Assembly: GCA_036362985.1 (NCBI GenBank)
Contig: JAYGXS010000010.1
Coordinates: forward strand, 6,020,871 to 6,084,870
Reading direction: 5' to 3'
Origin: Ligula intestinalis
Lineage: Eukaryota; Platyhelminthes; Cestoda; Diphyllobothriidea; Diphyllobothriidae
Length of the DNA: 64,000 bases
Shown: one piece after another, positions 23,101 to 35,579 of the stretch
How the letters are laid out: each line of letters opens with the position of its first letter
Numbering within the stretch: position 1 is the first letter of the stretch
The notes under the pieces: generated by a model
The model's input: only the letters and a program-made list of their open reading frames with translations
Told to the model about the DNA's origin: nothing
The model's database searches: none
Made by a program: the position numbers and the translations under genes

Positions 23101-24890
23101 TTGTTCACGCCCGCACCGAAGACATTTCTATGCCAGTTTCATGAGCAAAATTTGCTCAGTTCTATCGTTCACGAAGCCATTCGACCCGACAACCAGCACG
23201 TTGGCCTTAGTCGATTGGCGAATATGCTAGAAGGGTGCATCCATTCAATTCTGAACTGTTTTCCTATCAAGATGGTATCCGATCATGTCATGGTAACACA
23301 ATGGCACGTTGTCAAGGCCGCTGACTTCCTCCTCGAGGGCTTAAATCGACAGGAGCCCATCTCACGCATCGTGGCAGTCTCAGTCGACCTGTCACCCGTT
23401 TTCGACTGTGTTCACCATGATCAGCTCTTGCAGGACTTGATCCCACGGAACCTCCTGGCGGGACTGGTCCGAAGGTTTCCGGCTTACACCCATGGCCGCC
23501 ACGACCGTATCCCATTTCGCGGCGTTCTCTCTAAGCCCCGCAAACAGACCTGCAGTGTTCTTTAAGGCTCTGTGCTCAGTCCGACGCTCCTCAGAATCTA
23601 AATTCGAGAGATCCCATTCACTCTGGCACCTGCACATTTTTTTTCGTTCGCAGACAACGTTATGTTATTCTAACGGCATCAACACATCAAGCAGGCTGCG
23701 CAAATCCTCTCGACGTTCATGTCTATTGTCCAAAACTTCTGCACCCAGCGCGGATTGACAAACCTGGCAGCCAAGTCGTCCACCAATTTTTGCACGCTGG
23801 ACACGAAGGCATTCAATCGCCACCCGGCCATCAGCGTCATTTGTGCGTCCTTACCGCTCGTCCTTAAGACCAATATCCTTGGTATCCGTTTCGATCTGCA
23901 TTTTATGTTCGCGGACCATGCCAGGGAGGTTGCAGGCCAAGTGAGCTGCTGCTCAAAGGTCCCCAAGGCTCTAGCCGGCACATCCTTAGACTGTGCGAAA
24001 AAGACTGTTGACTGCTTTCAAGGCGCTGGCCAAGCCGCATCTTCTTCATGTGGCATCAAACTGGTCTCCTTCGATCAGTTCTTCCGATTTCTGTCGCATT
24101 CAATCAGCACAAAATGCTGCCCTCCGCACGATCACGGGTTGCAATAAAATGTCACCTATAGATCATCTTCATGCGGAGGCTTCTGTCCTGCCGGTTGCCG
24201 CTTACAACACACTCACAGGGCAGCAGTTCCGGTGAACCTGTTCGCAACTCGGAAATACTAATCATCGCCGTTGTTTCGTGCCTGAGCAAAGCCGCAAAGT
24301 AAGCCATCTATTCGAGCTCTCCATAAGGAAGCTGTCACCTCGTATCTCTCGGATCTACCCTTAGATGGCTCTGCTACCAAGACAGGCCTCCAACGTCTTC
24401 ACTTGGGTGGTGTTGTCGAAGAAACAAATGAAGCTATCACACCTCACTCATTTTGGATTGCTATTCGCCTCTGACTGCGGCCTCAGAACGACAAATCCCG
24501 AGGGCCAGTCGCTATATTTTGGCTCAACTACGCAGCGGCTACCCAATGGTCCTTCGCCAGTACAAAAACTGTCCACGCCAGAATGCTGTTCGGCTTACGG
24601 TGCCTCTCCGTATGACGGCCATCATCTCGTCACCTGCAGTTCCCAGCCAGGCACTCAAATCACCCCCGTGGACCTCTGGCTTAAGCCGGCTGATTTTGCG
24701 GCATTTCTCCGCCTTCCGACTACTACCAGTTCAGATTCCGGTGAAGAGCCTTGCTCCAAAAATTGGCTACGACACACACACAACGAACACGTGGCAAACC
24801 GTTGCATTTCTTACTAGCAAACCCAGGTCTCAATGTAGATGGCTAGTGGTGGTGTGCAATACACCACTGAAATCCCTGTTGTGTTTGTCC
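23101..24890 (+). pseudogene. LINE (Jockey/CR1-like non-LTR) reverse transcriptase relic
   Basis: Pieces in all three frames follow the order of a Jockey/CR1-type RT: AVSVDLSPVFDCVHHDQLL (motif A), a GRHDRIPFRGVLSKPRK segment, GSVLSPTLL (motif B), FSFADNVMLF (motif C with FADD changed to FADN), KSSTNFCTLDTK, ILGIRFDLHFMFADHARE, then QNAALRTITGCNKMSPIDHL. The C-terminal part retains an LAQLRSGYPMVLRQYKN-like block and a final LWLKPADFAAFLRLP. The apurinic-type endonuclease domain is absent (5' truncation). Many stops and frameshifts and the changed catalytic Asp show it is long dead. It lies just behind PLE-2 on the opposite strand. Confidence 0.85.
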
Positions 24891-25264
24891 GCAATTTAAT
24901 TGCAAGTACAGTTCTGCGAATCCTGCAAACAAATTTCAGAACGAAATTTAACTTGGTAGTTTAGCGTATATCTGGACAGGTAACTTTGATCAACTGAGCA
25001 GATTTAATGATAAGAAGGGCTTTGGCTTGGAAAAATGCCCGCTTATTTAAAGTTATTGAGGGAAATAGGTTCTCATTTTTGCTAAATCATGAGTATGTTT
25101 GCATTTAAGAAATTTCGTATGCTATGGGGAAAGACATAGCGACACGTTTTTTTGATATACATTGTTCTGTGCAAGAATTCCAGAATAAGTATAAAAGGTG
25201 GAATAATTCCTTTGAGTAGTGGAAAATGTTGTGCGAAGTTGATCAAATGAAATTAAAGCGAAGT

Positions 25265-26330
25265 TTAAGGAATCACTTTATTTTCAGAAACAAGCAGCGA
25301 TAGAATTTTAAAAAAAATATATTGAGCAATTCTGTGAAGTTTTTTTGCAACAAATGCAGTAACAAATAGTTCTTGGGAAGATAATTTTCTTTTATTAAAC
25401 AGCTGGTCATGCGCGTTAACAAAGTTTCTACATGTTTTTGCAAAGACAGCCCATTGGAGGCCTTGATTATTCAATCGCATTCGCACGTTAATTACGGATC
25501 TTGGAAAAAAACGCCTTGAACAAACGATAATCCGTTATAACGAGACAGTTTTTTTCTTTCATCTCCAGTCAAATTTAATCCTTTTTCCTCTGATAAATTA
25601 AAGAAATTGTCAAACGTTCCCAATTTTTTTCGTGAGATTACCTTGGAAAAGTCAATTTACGCAGACATTCGTCAGCTAGATATCCGATAAAAGCATTTTT
25701 TAAGGAGGTTACCTATTACGAAATCTTTTTTATTAATCTTAAGACTAACAATTTGCGTGGTAGCTAGCAGACATGATGCATGCTCGAAAATGTGGTTTGC
25801 TGTTTTGAAGCAATTCCGAATTTGACCAAAATGGCCATCTCCATAGGTAATAATATCCAAAAGCTCTTTAAGTTGGTAAATACTGCTTAGTTATATCGTA
25901 CTTCAAAGGGTTTGATGTAAACGTTGTACAAACGGACAAATAGTAAACTTATCAATGAATACACGGACAACTAGCGAACTGAAGAGATAATTTATTCAAT
26001 GATATTCAATAACTGCGTATCTAATCATTTTCACATTTGCAAAATATTTTAACTAAAGGCAAAATCTTTTTGTTTAAAGAAAGTGATTTATTGATGTTTG
26101 ATACTTAACAAACTATTTACATAATTTTTCTAATAAATAGCTATTTTTGACGTCCCCACAATCTGGGAATTATCAAAAAATTTAAATTTTCTTAACAAAA
26201 ACTTAATATTTCTTATAGTTCTTTTCAGTCTTATGCTGCTTAGTTTTATTTATATGTTTTCGTAAATGCGTTCCCGGTGGTATGGGAGGAATAATCAAAC
26301 ATTGAAAAATTTAGGAAATTTGCTTGCAGG
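25265..26330 (+). repeat. R1 interspersed repeat, copy E
   Basis: Shares with copies B-D the order ggaatcac...aattttaaaa, caaatgcagtaacaaatag, tttcatctccagtcaaattt and aaagaaattgtc, followed by the aaaacttaatatttcttatag and gcgttccc..ggtatg blocks. It is the most diverged copy. Confidence 0.6.
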
Positions 26331-26499
26331 ACTAGCAGAGCTGCATACTACCTGTCATTGTGCGGCTGATGAGTCATCTCTAGAGTAAATTTTAAGACAC
26401 AGCAGGGTCACAGGGGTCCGCGCCTGTCATTATATCTGTGTTAAGTTAAAGGATCAGAACCTTAGCAAAACGAACCCCTGGCTTAGGGCGGTAGATCTC

Positions 26500-26610
26500 T
26501 CTCACACATGGATGGTCACGAAACCTGGAATGGGATATGGCTGCCTGATGAGGGCTTATATGCCAGTTATGGTCTTTGTTGAATATCTGATTTGCCTAGC
26601 GCTATTATAT
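26500..26610 (+). mobile_element. S1 SINE body, decayed
   Basis: gggatatggctgc, CTGATGA (26545-26551), a 14-nt stem region gggcttatatgcca and gttatggtctttg have the spacing of other S1 copies. GAAA has changed to GTTA. Confidence 0.45.
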
Positions 26611-26999
26611 GCACTCACATAGACGATTTGTCCAATAAACGTTCTCTCTGCTGAAATCTGTAGATCAATATGTGAGTGGGGGATAAAACACATTAAGTTT
26701 ATTTGGGGTGCATAATGCTATGTACTAGAAATTATTTTAGCTCACATTAGGATGCTGGGGACAAATGAGGGCAGAATGGGGCCAACTCCAACGTGTATTT
26801 ATCCACTGCCTTCCCCACGCTAATAGATGGGGCTGAAAGGCTCTCCTGTTTGAACGCATTGTACTACAATTGAACTTTGATGAATACCAGATATTTGTTA
26901 ATTACATATGTTCAGAGAGCAGCACATTTTCTAGAACTTTCGTGAAAAAGAGGTGAGTGCACGTATGAAAGAACAAATCAGTGTCAGAAAAAGAAGACC

Positions 27000-28440
27000 G
27001 TAGTCAATTTAAATATTCATTTCTCGCAGAAATGTTCCACTTCATGTTCTTAAAGTACAGTATTAAGAGAAATATCCATTAGTTTTGGGAAAATTGGAAG
27101 TATGCTCTTACGAAAGAGTGGACTTAACCACACGTTTAAGTTGATAATACTAAAATAAATAAAATAACTATGGAAGATATCCCTTCCAGAACTGGAAAAG
27201 TTTAAACAAAATTGTTCAGATTTAAGTCAAGCAAAGTTAGGGGAACCAAATTCGTTTGCAGTAACATTGAACATATGTGTTTAAGAAATTATGTTTAGCT
27301 ATCTGGTGAAGTTTCTTTTTAAAAAGTGCATTAACAGAAGAGTTTTCGTTTGAATGCAGCAATGAACCCCAAATGTCCTTCAATAAAACCAAATGTCTAA
27401 CATGTTTTCGTAGATTTTACACAAAATGCCTTGTTTAATGTCTGTCGTGAAGAAAAATAGTTTTTTTATGTACTTTCAAATCCCCATTTACTTTATTTAG
27501 AAACGGAACAGACGAAAGAATAATAAGTACTTCAAAAAATGGCAATGTATGTGACCAGTTTTTTTAATTCACCAGTATAAATCTGAACGTGGAATTTATC
27601 TACTCATGCGGAAGGTTAACCATTATAAAGAGAGAAAAATTCGTTAATTTTCAGTCAAATTAATTAGTTTATCTTCAGAAAACTTAAAATTCTCAAATAT
27701 CATTGTGAAATTACGTTGGAGAAATTAAATATACACAGAAGTTTGTCAGCCAAATATCTAATTAAAACAATTTCTAAGAAATAATATTTTATGAAAAGTT
27801 TTTTATTAATCTAAGAAAAAATAGTTCCAGAGTTATACTGCTGACATGATTTGCTCTTGAAAATGTCGTTTGCTGTTTCGAGGCATTTCTACCAAGAAGC
27901 AACATGATCATTATTCTAAGAACGTTTATCCAAAAACACTTTATTTCGGTAAATACTCTTTATATATACCTTATTTTAAAGGTTTTGGTGTAAATGTCGA
28001 ACAGATGCGCAAATTATGAATAGATCAGTGAAAACAGTAAAAACAAGCAATTTGATGACACACTTTTTTGATTACATTCAATAAATACGTAACCGGTGAA
28101 AATAGGCTTTCATAATATTTTGACTAAAGAAAAATTATTTTATTTGATAGAAAGTGGTTGCGTCAAGTTTTCAACTTAACAAAATATCAAAATTTATTGT
28201 TCTAATTTAGAGACTTTTTTACGTCTCTAGAACCACGGCATTATTGAGAAAATTTTATTTTCGTTTACGAACACTTAGTAATTCCTATAGTTATTGTAAG
28301 AACCTAATAGGCCTCATGCCGTTCATTATTATTTCTATGTTCTCCTAAATACATTCACCCTGGTATTTAGTAATGAGCAAACTTATACAAATTAAGGTAA
28401 ATTAGGTGGTCCACGGCAACCTCTGTAAGTAACAAACCTA
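27000..28440 (+). repeat. R1 interspersed repeat, copy B
   Basis: Begins with a segment shared with copies C and D (gtatgctcttacgaaag, ataaataaaat, tcccttccagaactgg). It continues with acaaaattgttcagattt, aagagagaaaaattcg, attttcagtcaaatta, attcctatagttattg and gagcaaacttatacaaatt. Confidence 0.75.
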
Positions 28441-28444
28441 TGAG

Positions 28445-29330
28445 ACCGTAAGTTGTTTCACTGGCTCAAAAAAAGAAATTTGTTATCACGTATGTGTAGG
28501 CCATATGTTAATCTTCATCAGTTTTATCTTTTTAGTCGAATGATAATGATTTGCAAATTTTTTATGCCCATAAACTAAAATAAGCGAAAAGTCAAACTTG
28601 AAACCGAACGGGCAGACGATTGCTATTTTTCATAAAACGCTCAATGACATACGGCGACTCTGCTCTGCTTTTGCTATGATAAGACGGTGCTTAGAAGTAA
28701 ACACACATATTATAAACCAAAAGCAATGTCTTTTTTATTACCATGTTCAATTTTATACTTTACGACTTTGGGAAACGGCAGTTGGACGATTTTTGCCTGC
28801 CAAGGATTATCTTTTAAGCATCATTTGATTTGATCAGTTTGGCAACAAACTGCAGTTATTCTACTATCTGGGTTATCCAGGACGGAATATTCACCTTCTC
28901 AGTACACCTTCAAATAAGAATCTTATGAAACGAGAATACTTTGATACATTATGTGTAACATTATTTTAGTAGACGTCACTGGCATTTTTTTGTATGCTAC
29001 AACTTAACTGTCATATATATCTATCCTGCCTTAGTTAAGCATAAATGCAGCAGCGTAGATGAAGAGATATTGGTCTAGACAAGCAGAATTATGTTCCTTC
29101 CTCATGCATCCAAATGCAATAGAGCAGTTAAGATATGCATTGGCAAGCCTTTTCCTAATCTACACTTGTGTATCCCCAATAAAGTATGCAAACATAAATA
29201 ATAAGAAAATGAACTAAAGCCAAGCATACTAACGCAATGTTTTCAGGAGTATGCAATTAGGGTTCAATCACTTTCATTTGCCAACTGTGGTCTGAGTCAA
29301 AAATTCCCAAAATACAAATATTGTCAAACG
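28445..29330. other. AT-rich intron sequence, nothing recognised
   Basis: One short frame at 28598-28828 without recognisable homology. No repeat structure noticed. Confidence 0.45.
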
Positions 29331-29337
29331 AGTAGTT

Positions 29338-30210
29338 GGCGAACATAATTTGGCTTTCGATAAATTCTCATCAGGCCATTTTATTAAGATGCATGTAGGA
29401 AGTAAACATGCGAACAGCTACGTTCATCATTAAATATAAATTAGTCATGGGAATAGGGTAGGGAGGTTGAGTGTTACTACTTTGCGGCTGGTTAAACGGT
29501 TTTTGTGGAGAAAAAAAATTAAACCCAACAAGCCCACTGCGGAAAAGATGAGCTATTTCTTAAAGTCCCATTTCAAGTAGATGCGGCAACTGAATTTCTA
29601 AGAAGACGTCCTCACCAAGCCGTAGCATAAACATTCCTAGGAGCGTGAGTTTGGGTGTTATTTGTTCAACCAACCCGGTCCTGCACGGCGAAGGTAATAA
29701 TAAGTTGCCAGCTCAGACCACTTCCATGTGCATTACTCATTTACTGGCTCCTGTGGAGCAGGTTACATCGGTCATATGTGTCAGCGCTTACCCAAATGAA
29801 TGCAGGAGCACCTCTCGGCATGGGCGTGAAGAGGTGAATTCAGGACTATAAACGGCAATATTCATGAGCATAAAGGCGATTCCGGAACTTGCGTGGACCT
29901 CAAAGAAGCCTATCAAGTTATTTGTAGTGTTCTAGCACACTATTCAGAGTGCTTGGGTCAGCGTTTGCTGGCGACAGCAGGAGCAACTACTATCGGGTTA
30001 ATGTAGCCTTTATTCTGCGCACATTACGACCACCTTCAAGCTTCCTGCTTGGTATGGCCAACGGTAGCATAACAACCTGCATTTATGTGCGCTTTCACTC
30101 TCCCTTTATCCCTTCCGTACTTCTCTCTCCCACTTCATCAAACAACACTCGCGACTGCGTAATCACAAGCCTATTATCGCCCCAAACCTTCCCCTATGCC
30201 TATGACTAAC
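29338..30210 (+). mobile_element. PLE-1b, 5'-truncated copy with inverted 3'-end cap
   Basis: An inverted PLE-1 3' end (29338-29500, minus orientation, including CTGATGA-GAATTTATC-GAAA at 29338-29375 and the accctattcccatgac-type untranslated sequence) is followed by a plus-strand coding remnant (29520-30015). The copy's own 3' untranslated region runs to about 30210, where PLE-2b begins. Confidence 0.7.
29520..30015 (+). pseudogene. PLE-1b endonuclease-domain remnant
   Basis: Frame-broken translation aligns with the PLE-1 C-terminus: FLKVPFQVDA (PLE-1 RVPFQEDG), EFLRRRPHQAVA (LLRRRLSQAVA), PVLHGEGNNKLPAQTTSMC (PILYGEIKDKLPAQTTSMC), then GAGYIGH, CVDLKEAYQVIC and LGQRLLATAG. Several stops and shifts; no RT domain. 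Confidence 0.75.
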
Positions 30211-30259
30211 TTACTTGTATATTGCTTTCATCATGCCTCGAAAACGAGGACGAAGATGG

Positions 30260-31575
30260 AGCAATTTCTGTGACCAAGTTGTATTCACGCAAGCTATCGA
30301 AATTATAAATGGTCGTCTTCAAGAGAAATACGACGAAATAGACGAAAAGCTCAAGACAGTGCATATCATTGAGCTCCTAGAACTGTTTCTTAAAACTTTC
30401 TTCACGTTGAATGTCCAAATGAACGATCAGAAGAAGGGGGCACCGATTGGCTCGCCTTTGTCTGGCCTTATTTCCGAAGCTCGGACGGCTCGTCTTAACC
30501 TCCTACCCCTCGAAGTTCTGAGCCAGCTATGTTGACGACACTTAAGCCATCATCTTAAGGAGCAAAGTACACATCTGCAAGGCATTACTAAAGTCCAACG
30601 TTCCTGACATCCAGTTTACTATTAAAGATGAGGTCAACAATCCTCCTCTTCAGAAGTAACCATCCCGTTAGTCACAAACGCAGCTGTGTTAGGACCCTTT
30701 TCCAACTCGTTCATACACACTGAATTGACGACAGGGAGAAGAAGGAGGAGATTACATAATTTCTTACCCTATTTCAAGCCAACGGTTATCCGAAGTCCTT
30801 CTTACGCAAGTGCCTTAAAAGCCTCGCCTTAAGCGGCCGACAGGATAAGACCCTAAGCTCTGGCTCGCCATTTCCGATGCGGAGAACGTATCAGAGGTGA
30901 CTGGAAGAATCCCAAAACCATTTGGCATCGGTGTGGCTCATAGACCAGATTTGACCATCAGACAGCAGATCATAAGAACCAAAGACCCGCTACCGTTGAC
31001 AGAACAATCAACAGTACTCTACAGCATGTCATGCTAAAAATGCGATGCAAGGTATGTTGATGAAACTGGAGGACGCTTTGGCACAAGGTTGCATGAACAT
31101 CAGTCCGCAATCAACCACCAGGATAAGCTGAAGAGCCACACGTTCACCTTTGAGATAGCAAGGGCAATGGTCCGAGCCAATGACAAGATGCCCAGATTTC
31201 TGCTCGGAAGTTGGTCCTCTACTGGCGCACTAAGCAGAGTCATGGACCTTCATCCTGCCTACCAAGCGCTCCACAGAAGGCTAACATCTGCACATAAGGG
31301 AGCAACAAATTGGACAGTGGAAGATGCGCAGGGCCAAAAAACGGCAGCTGCGAGCGAAGAAGATCAAAACACTAAGGAATCGTACAAACGACTTGACCCA
31401 CCTTATTGAGGTGCACGCGAGGGCGCGAACAAATCAAAAGCCACCATCAATCGATCGACACGCGGGCAGCAGGCCCGATTGGTGGTGAGACACACACACC
31501 CGACAGCGGCGGAGGTATAGACACTACCCTCTGACGATGGAAGCAAGAATGCTTTTGAAACGTCAGCATAAATAT
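30260..31575 (+). pseudogene. PLE-2b fragment, RT motif A edge to 3' end
   Basis: The sequence starts within RT motif A (degenerate CDQVVFTQAIEII). It continues with LQEKYDEIDEKLKTVHIIEL, KKGAPIGSPLSGLISEA (motif B), a degenerate palm, SNHPVSHKRSCVRTLFQ, LFQANGYPKSFLRKC, a GIY-YIG trace (YVDETGGRFGTRLHEH-like across frames near 31050-31100) and a C-terminal PAYQALHRRLT. Order and wording follow PLE-2. The 3' end carries the hammerhead-like motif at 31531-31564. Stops throughout. It abuts PLE-1b upstream, so one element probably inserted near or into the other. Confidence 0.8.
31531..31564 (+). ncRNA. Hammerhead-like motif at PLE-2b 3' end
   Basis: CTGACGA (31531-31537), T, stem GGAAGC / GCTTTT around the loop AAGAAT, GAAA (31557-31560), CGTC. 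All core positions are intact. Stem III would be only the A-U pair around two bases, as expected for a minimal or dimer-acting hammerhead. Confidence 0.5.
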
Positions 31576-32001
31576 AACTTGGTCTCAGAAAGTGCCCCAT
31601 CTTCTTCTTCCTCTACCGAGAATGATCAAAATAGCATTAGAACTGGACGTCGAATATTTTTGCACTTGTAATGATAAAAGTAACTATCCACATGTCTACG
31701 TTTTAACACTGCCCCATATAAATTTAATGGCCCGATGAACATTCGTCGAAAACCAATGTATGCTCAGCAACTACCCTCCTGAAGGAAAATATCTGAAACT
31801 TTAAGTACTGTCAACTCTATCCGCCATTGTGCAGATACAAACAAGTTCATGTAATGATGTTAAATGGTTTAAGCGGGACACGTACAAGGGTTGAATCAAC
31901 ATGATGTGGATAAATCCCACAAGAATATTGCGTATGTAGTAGCAGCAGAAATAGAACACTCGCCGACATGAATAGCCCAGTCATATAAATAGGCATCTAA
32001 G
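31576..32001. other. AT-rich intron sequence, nothing recognised
   Basis: Between the PLE-2b end and the mariner relic. No coding or repeat signal seen. Confidence 0.4.
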
Positions 32002-32897
32002 GGGTGTCCATAAATTATTTGAGGTCTACTTACCTATTCATAGGTCCAAATTAAGTTTCCTTTAAGACATCTTCTACCCTTTAATGACATTAAACAACTC
32101 AGGGTCGCCAAGGAGGTCTTTCTCTAGGCATCTAATAGGGGTATTTTCAATTAAAAAACAGTGGTAAGAGCAGGCAGTTTATTGTCAGTCATGTTACAAG
32201 GAAATTACCATTGATTTTCAATAATTTTTAAATCATGGCTTTTTGCTGGCCACATTTCCTTCCAACAGAAATTTTATCTGGCTGCAATCTCTGGGTTTCT
32301 AGATCTGAATGAGCTGTGGCCCGGACCTGCATAACATAACCCTTGAACTGTCCGGAACAATTTGTTCTCAAATATTGATATCCTCACATTATATTTTTGA
32401 ATATTTTGAACCAGATTTGCTAAAGCCGCTCCTCCCTGTAGCATTTACCATTCACTCACTGACCGTGCGGTAAAATTTGGAGTTCAGAAAACAAACACAA
32501 GGACCTTGCTCCGAATGCTATGGCTGTAGCTCTACATTTTGGCACTTTAAACATTCTGGCGCATATTATAACGTGAAGTCTGAATAAAGTTTTTTCTTGT
32601 GATTGGTAGATAGAGCAGTTTTTCGGCGATTCATCAGAGAAGAGGACGTTTTCCCAGTCGTCCTGAATTTCGTACTCACGGTCGTCCTACATTTGATTAG
32701 ATTTTCTGTAAGGTTAGCGATAATCCCCCTGGGTGAGGCGGTAACACGCAAACATTGTCTACAAAGTCTGTTACCAAAAAATCTCTAACCATTAAGGTTT
32801 AGGAATATAAAAAATATAACTTACTCTTTACTTTTCAAGAACATAATCCAGCTTTTAAGAGCGACAAATAATTTTGGAACGCCCTATATATTTTTCG
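32002..32897 (-). mobile_element. Degenerate Tc1/mariner element
   Basis: The ends form imperfect inverted repeats: ggggtgtccataaattattt at 32002 and, on the other strand, agggcgttccaaaattattt ending near 32897. The ~895-nt body translates on the minus strand, with breaks, to DDWENVLFSDES (near 32625-32665), the first catalytic-Asp region of Tc1/mariner transposases. Similarity fades on both sides. It is a non-functional relic. Confidence 0.7.
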
Positions 32898-32899
32898 AA

Positions 32900-34810
32900 T
32901 TTTTTACGTAAACTTAATGTAGCAAATTCCCAACCAAGGTTCGACATAGCAGTGTCCGATTCACATCAGATGATAAAAACTGTTTGATTTTTGCCCTTGC
33001 TTAAAAGCAAAAATGCCTGCCGCTTGCGTCAGCAAGCTTCCGTTGGATAGCATATGCTCTCTTAATTGGCTAACATCCCTTTTTAGCGTTTCATTACTAT
33101 TTCTATGCAACATTCAAATCAATGCGCCGATTTATGCAGAACTCATTCCAGTTAATGCTTTTGAACACATTCTAGTCCAGTTATGGACAGAAAGACGCCA
33201 ACGCTAGCAGTTTTGCTATCGGAACGGGGATTTTGGTATCCAGGGGAGGCAAGACTACCTGCAGCTAGTGGTCCTACCCTTTTACAGTTAATTCATGCGC
33301 ATTTATGGGTGCAAAGGTGACTTTTTGCTAGTGTGAATACGCTGTAGTTGGGATGAGTTATTTACGATGGGAATTGCCAAATGCACACAGAATGCGCAAT
33401 AGCCACAGTGGAAGGCTTCGATGAATAGAAATCCAGTAGATTTTCCGAAAAATGGTAAACAAATGACTCAGAGAACACGCATACCACTAAAACGCTTCAT
33501 AAGGGATGTAAATTTACCCAAAACGACTACTTTTGCAGATGATTTAACTAGGACTTTTTGGAAGTCCAAATTGCACTCTTCCATATTTCCATCTTATAAG
33601 GGCTAAGCATTTTAACTTGCAAACAGCACGATGAAGTCTTTAATGACCAAACATAGATTAAATATTTTAATTTAAAAACGAAAGTCAGGCTACATAAAAA
33701 AACACGCATCAACCATCTGGTGGGGAACAAGAAAATTTATATTGAACGCAATCCACGATTAGAAGGGTTTTTGAAGACAAGAATTCGCCTCCGAGAACCT
33801 TCGCGAACCTATTGAACCCACAAAACCAACGGCTGCTAAAGAAATACGACGTCCTAAAACTATAAACGTGGTAATATGAGTTGGTGCTATATTTCTGGTA
33901 GAAAGTTATGCGGAGAGTGCAAGAATTTCCTCTCCTAAACAGTATGTGCAATTCCTTCTACCTGCCGCAATCAGCACCGATAATTGGCGCCTCAAAATAG
34001 AAAACTTTGGTTCACCATTCTGTCATATTCACTTGCTTACAAAGTACTGTTTTGCGGTTACAAAGTATTGTACAACGTTTTTAGCTGATAAAGGTAGCAT
34101 ACGTTTAAGTTAATATTGATTTTTGTTTCATCACGATTACACAACTGTAATGATGCGGTGCACTGGATAATTTATCAATATAAGCAACAAAAGTTTTCAT
34201 ATAGTATTTTATCTTGGGGCCATATAAGTGCGTTGGCAAAGAGATATTTTATTTACGCCAGATTACTTTACACACCCAAACGAAGCACGGTGTCGACTGC
34301 AAACAAAAAGGGGAACATTCATCATCCAGAATACAAATGGCTTTGTACATATATTCATTGAAAGTAAGACAAATATTTTGGTCAGAGTTACAGTTAAGAT
34401 CAGATTGACGGCTACGATTTGATATAGGATTAGCTCTGGGGTAGGAACACAGGATAATATCTACTATGTTTTAGAAACCAGCTCGCTGAGATCTTTATCA
34501 CACGCGGATGTCGCCTCTTTAGTATCTCGTCCGGGGAAAAAAGATAATACATTAAGTTACCAAAATGTTGGTGCAAAACCTTATGCATCCCTAGCCACAG
34601 ACGTCTTGTTATTCAAGACCAATGCTACGATTATAGTTTGGTTTTTTTATTTATTTCTTGGTTTTGTGCCTTAATTTGAGTTTTAGTGTAGTAAAGTTTT
34701 TAATTTAATTAGTTTTGTTGGATTTTGCCTAGTTTATTAAGTGAAGTATATAGTTTTATTTGAAGTATATTTAAAATTTGAAAAAAATTACCATTAAAAA
34801 TTTTGGAAGC
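32900..34810. other. AT-rich intron sequence, nothing recognised
   Basis: Overlapping open frames at 34116-34422 occupy all three plus frames and are therefore not evidence of coding. No repeats identified. Confidence 0.5.
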
Positions 34811-34813
34811 TAC

Positions 34814-35575
34814 ATTGGCGAACATACGTTTGTTTTCTAATAACATTTTCGTCTTACTTTTATAGCAGAGAAAAAGTGAATTTTTATCAGGGTCACAATG
34901 CAAGGGGATGAACCAGTCGAAATTTTGGGGAGGCGTCTGAGTAAAACTGTAGCCAGTCCGAACCACGTCTATGTGTATATATTAATTTGTTAACTGCTGT
35001 GGAGCAGGTTATATCGGTCGCATTAGATAGTGTTTGTTCAAAAGTGTACGAGAACGCATAGCATCATCGTTAGGGAAGGGCCAACTAAGGGGTGTAAACA
35101 GCTCGACCTTCGCGCATCTGGTAGACTCAGACCATTGGGTGGATGCGAAAGAGGCCTTCCGAGTGATTTTCAAGGTACCCTAAAGCTATTCAAAATTTAT
35201 TGGACAGCGTCTTTTGGCTACGGTAGAAGCGGCCACCGTCAGGCAACGCTGACGGGTCCTGTCCGCACGAAAGTACTTCGTTGCGTCGGCGCAGTTACCA
35301 TGGACGAAACTAGCTAACGGGACCGCATATGGCGTATCACTGGCCTCGGAACCACCCCCCTTCTTCCAGAGACAGACGAGTCCCGACTTCAATTGCGCAC
35401 ACGTTATCTTAGACGCTGGTTCGTCTAGAAATTGATAATTTGAACGAAACTCCCCTCACCCCCCACCAGCCAGCCTCGTTTATTTATTTCATTACCGTAT
35501 AAATGCAAAGGCTCGACGGGAATTTATCGAAAATAAACGTTAGTTCGCCAACTTATGTTGGTAAATTAAAGTAGC
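34814..35575 (+). mobile_element. PLE-1c, 5'-truncated copy with inverted terminal motif at both ends
   Basis: An inverted PLE-1 terminal motif (34814-34865; ggcgaacatacgtttgttttc) directly precedes a coding remnant that begins near 34868, equivalent to PLE-1 position ~16310. The direct terminal motif closes the copy (35495-35560, aatttatcgaaaataaacg). It is a third example of a truncation capped by the inverted end. Confidence 0.75.
34868..35400 (+). pseudogene. PLE-1c endonuclease-domain remnant
   Basis: The nucleotide sequence closely follows PLE-1 16310-16820: gtgaatttttatcagggtc, gaggcgtctgagtaaaactg, ctgctgtggagcaggttat and cgaaagaggccttccgagtg. Encoded blocks include CGAGYIGR, RVRERIAS, a LGKGQLRGVNSSTFAHLVDS-like segment and DAKEAFRVIFKVP. 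Stops and a deletion after GYIGR make it non-coding. Confidence 0.8.
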
Positions 35576-35579
35576 AACG

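Noticed and set aside
26366..26385. CTGATGAGTC as a schistosome-type hammerhead start
   Set aside because: No GAAA or pairing stem II follows at usable distance.
34116..34422. Three overlapping plus-strand frames
   Set aside because: Simultaneous open frames in all three phases of AT-rich DNA, with no family resemblance or splice context.
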